From positions 1-46,672 of the forward strand of contig JARIAT010000001.1 of the NCBI GenBank assembly GCA_029257715.1: a stretch of DNA of 46,672 nucleotides, in the 5' to 3' direction. Source of the DNA: Faecousia sp. (GTDB taxonomy: Bacteria > Bacillota > Clostridia > Oscillospirales > Oscillospiraceae). The notes beneath the pieces were generated by a model, which did not search any database, was not told where the DNA came from, and worked only from the letters and a program-made list of their open reading frames with translations. The position numbers and the translations under genes were made by a program. Positions 7,148-14,578 of this stretch are shown one piece after another; positions within the stretch are counted from its first letter, which is position 1; the number at the start of each line of letters is the position of its first letter.

Positions 7148-8014
7148 ATGATTAATGTAACAGATATTCAGGTGATGAAGCCTCTTCTGATTTCTCACGG
7201 TTTTCATTTTTCCAAGGCGAAGGGTCAGAATTTTCTGACTGCATCTTGGGTTCCTCAGCAGATAGCAGAGGATGCAGGCGTAGATGAAAATGCGGGTGTC
7301 CTGGAGATTGGTCCCGGAATCGGGCCGCTGACACAGCAGCTGTGTATGCGAGCAAAAAAAGTATGTGCCGTGGAAGTGGATGATCGGCTCAAGCCTATTT
7401 TGGATCTGACGGTGGGGGAGTTTGACAATCTGGAGATCCTATGGAATGATGTGCTGAAGATGGATGTCAAGGCACTCGTTGAAGAAAAGTTTCAGGGACT
7501 TCGTCCTATGGCCTGCGCCAACCTACCTTATTATATTACATCCCCGATTTTACAGGTATTGTTGGAAGCGGAGTGCTTTGACTCCGTTACGGTGATGGTT
7601 CAAAAGGAGGTTGCACAGCGGATTGCGGCCAAAGCCGGCAGCTCTGACTACAGTGCGTTTTCGATTTTCTGTAACTATTATGCAGAACCGGAAATCCTGT
7701 TTGACGTCCCGGCTCATTGTTTCATGCCGCAGCCGAAGGTTACAAGTGCAGTGATTCAGCTGAAGATTCGAAAGGAACGTCCGTGGAGGATTGATGACGA
7801 GAAGATTTTCTTCCGTGCGGTCAAAGCAAGCTTTGCCATGCGCCGGAAAACCCTTCAGAACGGTCTGGCTTCCGGTTTTCCGGAGTTGGGTAAGGCAGGC
7901 GCGGCAGAAGTGTTAGAGGCGGTCGGACTGAAGCCCACTGTACGGGGTGAGACATTGGATATCTCTGCGTTTGCTTCCATTGCAAACGAAATTGCAAGGA
8001 GAAAGCACGGATGA
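7148..8014 (+). CDS. rsmA: 16S rRNA (adenine1518/1519-N6)-dimethyltransferase
   Basis: RsmA (KsgA) dimethylates two adenines in the 3' terminal helix of 16S rRNA during late 30S assembly using S-adenosylmethionine. The 288-residue protein has the N-terminal FSKAKGQNFL, SAM motif I LEIGPGIGPLTQQL, the catalytic NLPYYITSPI, and the C-terminal FMPQPKVTSAVI and ASFAMRRKTLQN blocks. The start at 7148 gives the family's usual N-terminus; a longer frame running back into the previous gene is not credible. The ribosome site is weak and buried in a hairpin. The last four bases ATGA overlap the next start, coupling it to the HAD gene. Confidence 0.95.
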   Translation: MINVTDIQVMKPLLISHGFHFSKAKGQNFLTASWVPQQIAEDAGVDENAGVLEIGPGIGPLTQQLCMRAKKVCAVEVDDRLKPILDLTVGEFDNLEILWNDVLKMDVKALVEEKFQGLRPMACANLPYYITSPILQVLLEAECFDSVTVMVQKEVAQRIAAKAGSSDYSAFSIFCNYYAEPEILFDVPAHCFMPQPKVTSAVIQLKIRKERPWRIDDEKIFFRAVKASFAMRRKTLQNGLASGFPELGKAGAAEVLEAVGLKPTVRGETLDISAFASIANEIARRKHG

Positions 8015-8700
8015 TTGAGTTTTTGTTTTTGGATCTGGATGACACGATTTTCGACTTCAAAAAGGCAGAGCGGATTGCAGTCCGTCAGGCGATTTCACAG
8101 GCCGGAGTCGAAGCGACCGATGAAGTCTGCGCCCGATACAGCGAAATCAATCTGCTGCATTGGCAGATGCTGGAGCGGGGAGAGATTACCCGGGAACAGG
8201 TGCTTGTCAATCGGTTTGCTGCGCTGTTTGAGGAATTGGGCCACAAGGTCAATGCGGAGTCAGTGGCTAGGAATTATGAGCGGCTGCTGGGAATCGGACA
8301 TTATTATCTGCCCGGCGCAGAGGAGACGGTTAAGCAGAAGCTTTTTGGAAAGTACCGGCTGTTTCTGGCCTCTAACGGAACAGCCGGTGTACAGCACAGC
8401 CGGCTGACGAGTGGCGACCTCTATCCGTATTTTGAAAAAGTATTCATATCCGAGGAAATCGGATTCAACAAGCCAAGCCTCAAATTTTTTGAAGGATGCT
8501 TCGGGCAGATTTCCGACTTTGATTCCAAGAAAGCACTGATGGTCGGTGACAGCCTGACCTCTGATATTTTGGGCGGTATTCATGCAGGTCTTAAGACATG
8601 CTGGATCAATCCGATCGGAAAGCCGGCTCCAAAGGAGATTCAACCGGATTATGTGATTGGCAGCATCACAGAGCTTCCTGCATTGCTGGAACGTATATGA
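8011..8700 (+). CDS. HAD family hydrolase, YjjG-like nucleotidase
   Basis: A 229-residue haloacid dehalogenase-superfamily phosphatase. Motif I is FLDLDDTIFDF (catalytic Asp and Asp+2), motif II is LASNG, motif III the lysine in GFNKPSLKFF, and motif IV VGDSLTSDILGG. The helical cap between motifs I and II and the DDTIFDFKKAE start resemble YjjG, which dephosphorylates noncanonical pyrimidine nucleotides; the exact substrate cannot be read from sequence. It overlaps rsmA by four bases and is followed by a terminator. Confidence 0.9.
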   Translation: MIEFLFLDLDDTIFDFKKAERIAVRQAISQAGVEATDEVCARYSEINLLHWQMLERGEITREQVLVNRFAALFEELGHKVNAESVARNYERLLGIGHYYLPGAEETVKQKLFGKYRLFLASNGTAGVQHSRLTSGDLYPYFEKVFISEEIGFNKPSLKFFEGCFGQISDFDSKKALMVGDSLTSDILGGIHAGLKTCWINPIGKPAPKEIQPDYVIGSITELPALLERI

Positions 8701-8703
8701 GTC

Positions 8704-8736
8704 AACGCCCTCCTGCGAGCAGGAGGGCGTTTTGCT
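8704..8736 (+). terminator. Terminator after the HAD gene
   Basis: Stem AACGCCCTCCTGC (8704-8716) with its complement (8719-8731) and a short T run. The sfsA gene converges on the same hairpin, though no T run follows on the minus strand. Confidence 0.85.
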
Positions 8737-8741
8737 GAGAA

Positions 8742-9419
8742 TTATAACTGCACAGCCACAGGATTCTGAATTTCCATCGTATTTGGGGTGATTTTACAGT
8801 CCATGGCCAGAATCTCGACACCTGCGTCAGCGGCTTCCCGCAGTGCTTGACCGAATTGTGGGTCGGTCAAGTCGTTGGGGTGGAGATACTTGACCGGAGA
8901 CATCTGAATGACGAAGAGTATATAAGCACCATATCCCTCCCGTTTTGCTTCTATCAGTCCGCGGATATGCTTCGTTCCCCTTTCGGTGGGGGCATCCGGA
9001 AAGGCGCAGATGCCGTCATTTTCAAGGGTGCAGCCCTTGACTTCCAGAAAGCAGGGAATTCCGTCTTTCTCAAAGGAAAAATCAAAGCGGGAATCTCCGT
9101 GTTTTGTCTCAGGCCGCAGATGTGCAATAGGCCCCAGCCCTCCGTCTGCAAGCCACTGTTTAACTGCTGCGTTGGGCGCCTGAGAATCCATATTGATGAG
9201 CAGAGAATCTTTCTGCACAGCGATCAGATCAAATTTTGTTTTGCGATTTGGATTGACAGAGCGCTGACAGTAAACCTTTGCCCCTCGGGGGAGCAGTTCC
9301 CGACAGCGACCGGTGTTTTTTACGTGACAGATTTCCTCTTTCCCGTCTATTTCGATATGGGCAATAAAGCGGTTGGGACGGGAAAGAAAGGTTCCGCAAG
9401 TCATATTTTCGTAGTGCAT
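8742..9419 (-). CDS. sfsA: SfsA family protein
   Basis: A 225-residue homologue of the E. coli sugar fermentation stimulation protein A. Its biochemical role is not settled; the family has an N-terminal OB-like nucleic-acid-binding part and a C-terminal fold resembling PD-(D/E)xK nucleases. Seen here: FLSRPNRFIAHIEIDG at the N-terminus, CHVKNTGRCRELL, DSRFDFSFEKDG and the acidic/lysine pair FLEVKGCTLE, then FPDAPTERGTKHIRGL and a FVIQM strand. Length and motifs are normal. It is divergent from tRNA-Leu and apparently monocistronic; GAGGTGG precedes the ATG. Confidence 0.94.
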   Translation of the reverse strand: MHYENMTCGTFLSRPNRFIAHIEIDGKEEICHVKNTGRCRELLPRGAKVYCQRSVNPNRKTKFDLIAVQKDSLLINMDSQAPNAAVKQWLADGGLGPIAHLRPETKHGDSRFDFSFEKDGIPCFLEVKGCTLENDGICAFPDAPTERGTKHIRGLIEAKREGYGAYILFVIQMSPVKYLHPNDLTDPQFGQALREAADAGVEILAMDCKITPNTMEIQNPVAVQL

Positions 9420-9443
9420 AAAGCCACCTCATTTCTATTATTT

Positions 9444-9471
9444 AGAATACCAGAAAAGAAAAATTTCGCAA
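9444..9471 (-). promoter_or_regulatory. sfsA promoter
   Basis: TTGCGA (9471-9466), 16-bp spacer, TATTCT (9449-9444) on the minus strand, back to back with the tRNA-Leu promoter. Confidence 0.6.
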
Positions 9472-9485
9472 TAACAAAAAAACAC

Positions 9486-9514
9486 TTGAAAACTTTGAAT
9501 CTTTGTATTATAAT
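9486..9514 (+). promoter_or_regulatory. tRNA-Leu promoter
   Basis: TTGAAA (9486-9491), 17-bp spacer and TATAAT (9509-9514), 12 bases before the mature tRNA 5' end. Confidence 0.85.
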
Positions 9515-9526
9515 AACGAAGCAAAT

Positions 9527-9613
9527 GCCGATGTGTTGGAATTGGTAGACGAAGTGGACTCAAAATCCACCGCTGGCGACAGCGTGCCGGTTCGAGCCCG
9601 GCCATCGGCACCA
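9527..9613 (+). tRNA. tRNA-Leu (anticodon CAA)
   Basis: Class II tRNA with encoded CCA. Acceptor arms GCCGATG (9527-9533) and CATCGGC (9603-9609); anticodon stem GTGGA/TCCAC with loop CTCAAAA, anticodon CAA at 9561-9563; long variable arm CGCTGGCGACAGCG; T-arm GCCGGTTCGAGCCCGGC. Decodes UUG. Confidence 0.97.
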
Positions 9614-9615
9614 AC

Positions 9616-9650
9616 AAAATCCGATACCCGAATGGGTATCGGATTTTTTC
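9616..9650 (+). terminator. tRNA-Leu terminator
   Basis: 14-bp stem 9616-9629/9634-9647 with GAAT loop and a six-T run. Confidence 0.92.
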
Positions 9651-9752
9651 TGTCCGGAGTGACGGGTATATTCTGCGCTGAATAGAAAGATATCCACAGA
9701 GAAATGGCTCGACCTGTGGAAAAACTTGATTGCAGCAGAACAGATCTCCATG

Positions 9753-9787
9753 ATACAAAATCCCCCACACGTTTGTGTGGGGGATTT
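9753..9787 (-). terminator. adhE terminator
   Basis: 13-bp stem (9758-9770/9775-9787) past the adhE stop, running into TTTTGTATC on the minus strand. Confidence 0.85.
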
Positions 9788-9813
9788 GATGCTATTTGCG
9801 TCCGGGAGATATT

Positions 9814-12405
9814 TTAGACACCGTAGTAAGCGTTGAGATACATCTGCTTGATCTCGCTCAACAGAGGATATCTGGGATTTGCGCCGGTGCACTGGTCATC
9901 AAAGGCCTGCTCAACCATTTCGTCAAGGGTAGCAAGGAAATCTTCTTCCTTGATGCCATAGTCGCGAATGGTCTTCTTGATGCCGACCTGAGCCATGAGG
10001 TTCTGGATGGCTGCAATGAGGTTTTCAAGCTTTTCGTGGTCATCCTTACCGCCGAGGCCCAGATAGTCAGCAACTTCGCCGTAGCGGGCAAGGGTATGAG
10101 GATGATCGTACTGGGAGAAGGTACCCATCTTCGGGGGAACTTCCTCGGAGTTGAAGCGAAGAACTTCGCAGATCAGCAGGGCATTTGCGACACCGTGGGG
10201 CAGATGATGGAAAGCACCCAGCTTGTGTGCCATGGAGTGGCATACGCCAAGGAATGCGTTTGCAAAGGCCATACCTGCCATGCAGGCTGCGGTACCCATG
10301 TTTTCTCTTGCTCTGGGATCACAAGGACCATTTTCGTAAGCTGCGGGAAGATTCTCGAAGATGAGTTTCAGAGCACGAAGTGCAAGACCGTCGGTGTAAC
10401 CAGTGGCCATCATGGAGGCGTATGCTTCCAGTGCGTGGGTTACAGCATCAATACCGGAGGCAGCGGTCAGACCCTTGGGAGCGTTCATCATCATATCGGC
10501 ATCGACGATTGCCATATTGGGCAGCAGCTCGTAGTCAGCCAGCGGATACTTGCAGCCGGACTGCTCATCGGTGATAACGGCAAAGGGCGTTACTTCGGAG
10601 CCGGTACCTGCGGTGGTGGGGATTGCGACAAAGTATGCCTTTTCGCCCATTTTGGGGAATTCATAGATTCTCTTGCGGATATCCACAAAGCGCATGGCCA
10701 TATCCATGAAATCAGCCTCGGGATGCTCATAAAGAACCCACATAATCTTTGCCGCATCCATTGCGGAGCCGCCGCCTACAGCGATAATGACATCGGGCTG
10801 GAAGGTTGCCATCTGAGCGGCACCGGCCTTTGCGCAGGCCAATGTGGGATCGGGCTCAACGGAATGGAAGGTGTTATGGATAATACCAAGCTGATCGAGC
10901 TTTTCCTTGACGGGCTTGGTGTAGCCATTCTGATACAGGAAGGTATCAGTGACAATGAATGCTTTCTTGTGGTGTTTGAGTTCATCGAGAGCAACCGGCA
11001 GGCAGCCCTTCTTGAAGTAAACCTTTTCAGGGGTACGGAACCAGAGCATATTCTCTCTCCTCTCAGCAACAGTCTTGATATTGAGCAGATGCTTGACACC
11101 TACATTTTCAGAGACGGAGTTGCCGCCCCAAGAGCCGCAGCCCAGCGTCAGAGAGGGAGTCAGGCGGAAGTTGTAGAGGTCGCCGATACCGCCCTGAGCG
11201 GAGGGGGTATTGACCAGAATGCGGCACGTCTTCATCCGAGCGGCAAATGCACGCTCTTTCTCCTTTGCAACAACGGTATCGACATAGAGAGAAGCGGTAT
11301 GACCGTAGCCGCCGTCCTTGACGAGGGTATCAGCCTTATTAAGAGCATCTTCAAAATCAGATGCGCGGTACATTGCAAGGACAGGGGAGAGCTTTTCGTG
11401 TGCGAAAGGCTCGCTTACGTCGGTGCTGGTGACTTCGCCGATCAGAATTTTGGTATTTGCGGGGACTTCGATACCGGAGATTTCCGCAATGACGGGAGCG
11501 GACTGTCCGACGATCTTGGCATTTACACCGCCGTTAACAATGACAGTGGAGCCGACTTTCTTAGTTTCTTCTTCGTTCAGAAGATAGCAGCCACGCTTCT
11601 TAAATTCCGCCTTCACGGCATCATAGATGCTGTCGAGGACGATTACGCTCTGCTCAGAGGCGCAGATCATACCATTATCAAAGGTTTTGGAGTGAATAAC
11701 CGAAGAAACAGCCAGCTGAATATCCGCAGTATCGTCGATAATGGCGGGAACATTACCGGGGCCGACACCCAGTGCAGGCTTACCGGAAGAATAGGCAGCC
11801 TGAACCATGCCGGGGCCGCCGGTTGCGAGAATCAAATCGGCTTCCCGCATGACCTGATTGGTCAGCTCGAGGCTGGGCTGGTCGATCCATGCAATGATGT
11901 CTTCCGGAGCACCTGCGGCAACTGCGGCGTCAAGAACAATCTTGGCAGCAGCGATGGTGCAGCCCTTTGCTCTGGGGTGGGGGCTGAAGATGACGGCATT
12001 GCGGGTTTTGAGGCAGATCAGGGCTTTAAAAATAGCAGTTGAGGTGGGGTTTGTAGTGGGGATAACCGCTGCAACCACACCGATGGGCTCTGCAATGCGC
12101 TGAATGCCGTAAGCGGGGTCGGATTCGATTACACCACAGGTCTTGGTGTTTTTATAGGCATTGTAGATGTATTCGGCGGCGTAGTGATTCTTAATGACCT
12201 TATCCTCCACAACACCCATGCCGGTTTCAGCGACGGCCTGCTTGGCGAGAGAGATTCTGGCCTTGTTTGCGGCAGTGGCAGCGGCAAGGAAAATCTTGTC
12301 AACCTGCTCCTGTGTATAGGTAGCAAATTGTTCCTGAGCCTTGCGGCAGCGAGCCAATACCTGAGTCAGTTCTTCTGGAGTTGTAACGGTAGAGTTGTTT
12401 GTCAT
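9814..12405 (-). CDS. adhE: Bifunctional acetaldehyde-CoA/alcohol dehydrogenase
   Basis: Reduces acetyl-CoA to acetaldehyde and then ethanol, reoxidising two NADH in fermentation. The 863-residue protein has an N-terminal aldehyde dehydrogenase domain (about 1-440, catalytic C248 in FDNGMICASEQS; IPTTNPTST; GGPGMVQAAYSSG) and a C-terminal iron-dependent alcohol dehydrogenase domain (GGGSAMDAAK, IPTTAGTGSE, DADMMM, IDAVTHALEAY, HSMAHKLGAFHHLPHG supplying metal-binding His). AdhE proteins form spirosomes; that is family knowledge. The start at 12405 is chosen for AAGGGGAT 8 bases upstream and the usual N-terminus; earlier in-frame ATGs overlap the leader. Codon use is strongly biased, indicating high expression. 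It stands alone with its own promoter and terminator. Confidence 0.97.
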   Translation of the reverse strand: MTNNSTVTTPEELTQVLARCRKAQEQFATYTQEQVDKIFLAAATAANKARISLAKQAVAETGMGVVEDKVIKNHYAAEYIYNAYKNTKTCGVIESDPAYGIQRIAEPIGVVAAVIPTTNPTSTAIFKALICLKTRNAVIFSPHPRAKGCTIAAAKIVLDAAVAAGAPEDIIAWIDQPSLELTNQVMREADLILATGGPGMVQAAYSSGKPALGVGPGNVPAIIDDTADIQLAVSSVIHSKTFDNGMICASEQSVIVLDSIYDAVKAEFKKRGCYLLNEEETKKVGSTVIVNGGVNAKIVGQSAPVIAEISGIEVPANTKILIGEVTSTDVSEPFAHEKLSPVLAMYRASDFEDALNKADTLVKDGGYGHTASLYVDTVVAKEKERAFAARMKTCRILVNTPSAQGGIGDLYNFRLTPSLTLGCGSWGGNSVSENVGVKHLLNIKTVAERRENMLWFRTPEKVYFKKGCLPVALDELKHHKKAFIVTDTFLYQNGYTKPVKEKLDQLGIIHNTFHSVEPDPTLACAKAGAAQMATFQPDVIIAVGGGSAMDAAKIMWVLYEHPEADFMDMAMRFVDIRKRIYEFPKMGEKAYFVAIPTTAGTGSEVTPFAVITDEQSGCKYPLADYELLPNMAIVDADMMMNAPKGLTAASGIDAVTHALEAYASMMATGYTDGLALRALKLIFENLPAAYENGPCDPRARENMGTAACMAGMAFANAFLGVCHSMAHKLGAFHHLPHGVANALLICEVLRFNSEEVPPKMGTFSQYDHPHTLARYGEVADYLGLGGKDDHEKLENLIAAIQNLMAQVGIKKTIRDYGIKEEDFLATLDEMVEQAFDDQCTGANPRYPLLSEIKQMYLNAYYGV

Positions 12406-12461
12406 AAAAATAATCCCCTTTACTTTCATCAAAAGGTGCATATCAATAATGCAGTATCGAT

Positions 12462-12490
12462 ATAATACCATCGAGTGATAGAATAGTCAA
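12462..12490 (-). promoter_or_regulatory. adhE promoter
   Basis: TTGACT (12490-12485), 17-bp spacer, TATTAT (12467-12462) on the minus strand; predicted leader about 50 bases. Confidence 0.8.
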
Positions 12491-12932
12491 TTGGAATTCT
12501 GTTCAATAAAAGCTTTTAATATAATGCCATATTTGTTGAAATACGACAACTACGAAATTGTGATGGAAAGAAACGGGCACAGTATTTGGGATGGCCTGCA
12601 AATGAAATAATGAAATGAGCCGAGACAGAAACAGGAAGATGCAGGTAACCGCAGGAGGGGATCTCGATACCGGACGTGAAGATCACAAAAATGAATTCAC
12701 AAAGATTTTTCGTACGCAATGACCTGTTCAAAATAGAGTGCAAGCAATCAAATCAGAATGTGTGTGAAGTAAAAAAATTTGCTGCTGTGCATCCTGTAAA
12801 GGCATATGCGAGAAGAATGAGGCAAAATTTGGAAAAGATGACGAAAAATATCGCAATTTTAGTAAATAATGTCTTTTTTCAATAAAATACATCAGATCAA
12901 GTGTTCAAACGGCGTTTGGAAACAATATGTCA

Positions 12933-12960
12933 TTGACAAAAAGTTGAGAATAATTATAAT
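12933..12960 (+). promoter_or_regulatory. Strong promoter upstream of the polysaccharide cluster
   Basis: TTGACA (12933-12938), 16-bp spacer, TATAAT (12955-12960), both perfect consensus. The first gene of the cluster begins about 400 bases downstream, so a long untranslated leader is implied. Confidence 0.8.
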
Positions 12961-13040
12961 ATATTAGAGCGTCGCTATTTTTGTTTTTGGGATGTAAAAT
13001 GTAGAAAGTGCGCATTTTCTGCTTCCTGAAAGCGTAGTAT

Positions 13041-13072
13041 ATTTCAGACCTTGGAAGGCTCTGAAATTTTAA
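13041..13072 (+). terminator. Terminator-like hairpin in the cluster leader
   Basis: ATTTCAGA (13041-13048) pairs with TCTGAAAT (13060-13067) around an inner CCTT/AAGG stem, then TTTAAG. The T run is short, so it is at best a partial terminator or attenuator. Confidence 0.4.
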
Positions 13073-13366
13073 GAAATGCACGTGATTTCGTGCGCAGAAA
13101 AGGGGCAGGGATGGGGGCAGCGCGGATGTTCGGTATTCGTGGCGAGTGTAGAAAGCCTGCCTTTTAATATTTATAATTGTATAGATGGAAGCTGTACGGG
13201 AAAGCTTATACTGTCGATTTTTGCAGAACAAAGGATGATCCATAAAGAAAATTGCCGCACAGAGCTTTCAAAGAGCCTGCCTAAATGCGCATTCCGTAGT
13301 TTGATGCAGAGGATTGGACAGTCCGATTTACAAAAAGGGTATAATAATAAGTAGAGGATGATTCCC

Positions 13367-14566
13367 ATGGGTGGATTAAAAGAAAAATTTGAACGGGTCA
13401 AATGGACCGATATTTTGGCAGGCTTTACATTTCTTGCGGCGATTCCGCAGGCGATGGCGCTCAGAAGGAAACGACCGGATTTGTGGTTGATCTGTGAGGA
13501 CTGCAACGAGGCTCGGGATAACGGCTATTGGCTTTATAAGTACATACGGACGGCGCATCCGGAGCAGGACTGCGTGTATGCCATCAATAAAGCGTCTCCC
13601 GATTATGACAGAGTCAAGAATTTGGGAGAAGTGATTCAGTATGGCGGATATCAGCACTGGGTCTATTATCTGGCGGCACATAAAAACATCAGCTCGCAGA
13701 AGGGTGGCAAGCCCAATGCGGCTGTTTGTTATGTTTTGGAGGTATACGGTCTGCTTAAGAATAAACGGGCCTTTCTCCAGCATGGTGTGATTGTGAACGA
13801 CCTGCCTTGGCTGTATTACAGTGCCACAAAAATGAATCTGTTTGTCTGTGGGGCCAAACGGGAATATGAGTTTATTCGGGATACTTTTGGGTATCCGGAG
13901 GGAGCGGTTCAGTATCTTGGACTTACACGCTTCGATGGGCTTCATGATTTTGAGCTGAAGAAAAAACAGATTCTTGTGATGCCAACCTGGCGAGAGTGGA
14001 TCGCAACACCGACCTCTAAGTCCAAGACACTGGAAGATATGTCTGATTTTACAACCACGGAATATTTCCAGCGGTGGAATGAATTGCTCAACAGCAGACA
14101 CCTTGCGGATCTGTTGGAAAAATACGATATGGAGATTATGTTTTATCCCCATCGGAATATGCAGCAGTATCTCCAAAATTTTTCCACAGCCACAGACCGA
14201 ATCACCATTGCGGACTGGAAACAGTATGATGTACAGGAGCTGCTGAAATCCTCCGCATTCCTTATTACGGATTACTCCAGTATTTCCATGGATTTCGCAT
14301 ATATGCGCAAGCCGATGCTTTACTACCAATTTGATGAGGAGAAATTCCGCAGAGGGCAGTATCCTGAGGGGTATTTCAGCTATAAGAGAGATGGATTCGG
14401 ACCGTTCTGTGTGACTCTGGATGACGTATGTGAGAATCTGGAGCGGTTTATGGCAAACGGTCTGGCGGGAGAGGCAGTATACAGCCAGCGGGAGGAAGCG
14501 TTTTTCCCGCTGTATGATAGGGATAACTGCAAGCGCAATTATCTGGCGATCAAGAATATGAAGTGA
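13367..14566 (+). CDS. CDP-glycerol glycerophosphotransferase family protein (TagB/TarF-like)
   Basis: Likely transfers glycerol-phosphate (or a related polyol-phosphate) from a CDP-activated donor onto a lipid-linked wall polymer on the cytoplasmic face. The 399-residue protein has the family's QHGVIVND, MPTWREW, MFYPHRNMQQY and ITDYSSISMDFAYMRKPMLY signatures; the histidines in the QHG and PHR motifs are those known to be important in TagF. An N-terminal hydrophobic patch near residues 17-30 may bind the membrane. The ATG at 13367 is preferred because AGAGG is 9 bases upstream; an ATG at 13358 has no spacing for a ribosome site. It is the first gene of a seven-gene same-strand cluster. Confidence 0.92.
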   Translation: MGGLKEKFERVKWTDILAGFTFLAAIPQAMALRRKRPDLWLICEDCNEARDNGYWLYKYIRTAHPEQDCVYAINKASPDYDRVKNLGEVIQYGGYQHWVYYLAAHKNISSQKGGKPNAAVCYVLEVYGLLKNKRAFLQHGVIVNDLPWLYYSATKMNLFVCGAKREYEFIRDTFGYPEGAVQYLGLTRFDGLHDFELKKKQILVMPTWREWIATPTSKSKTLEDMSDFTTTEYFQRWNELLNSRHLADLLEKYDMEIMFYPHRNMQQYLQNFSTATDRITIADWKQYDVQELLKSSAFLITDYSSISMDFAYMRKPMLYYQFDEEKFRRGQYPEGYFSYKRDGFGPFCVTLDDVCENLERFMANGLAGEAVYSQREEAFFPLYDRDNCKRNYLAIKNMK

Positions 14567-14578
14567 GGAAGGCTGAGA

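Larger units (their letters stand above)
12491..13366. other. Gene-free region between adhE and the polysaccharide cluster
   Basis: About 875 bases without a convincing gene: the open frames are short, lack ribosome sites and encode no recognisable protein. It contains the adhE upstream region, a strong plus-strand promoter at 12933-12960, and downstream of it a long putative leader with hairpins at 13041-13067 and 13077-13094. It is more AT-rich than its flanks, especially 12491-12960. Confidence 0.6.

Noticed and set aside
12533-12549. Rex-like site TTGT...ACAA upstream of the adhE promoter
   Set aside because: AdhE is often Rex-controlled in Clostridia, but the spacing is 9 instead of 10 bases and the inner TAA/TTA bases are missing, so I do not call it.
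12676-12885. Small open frames in the adhE-polysaccharide gap (69 aa plus strand; 112 aa minus strand at 12905-13243)
   Set aside because: No ribosome site, no recognisable domains, AT-rich low-complexity composition; more likely non-coding.
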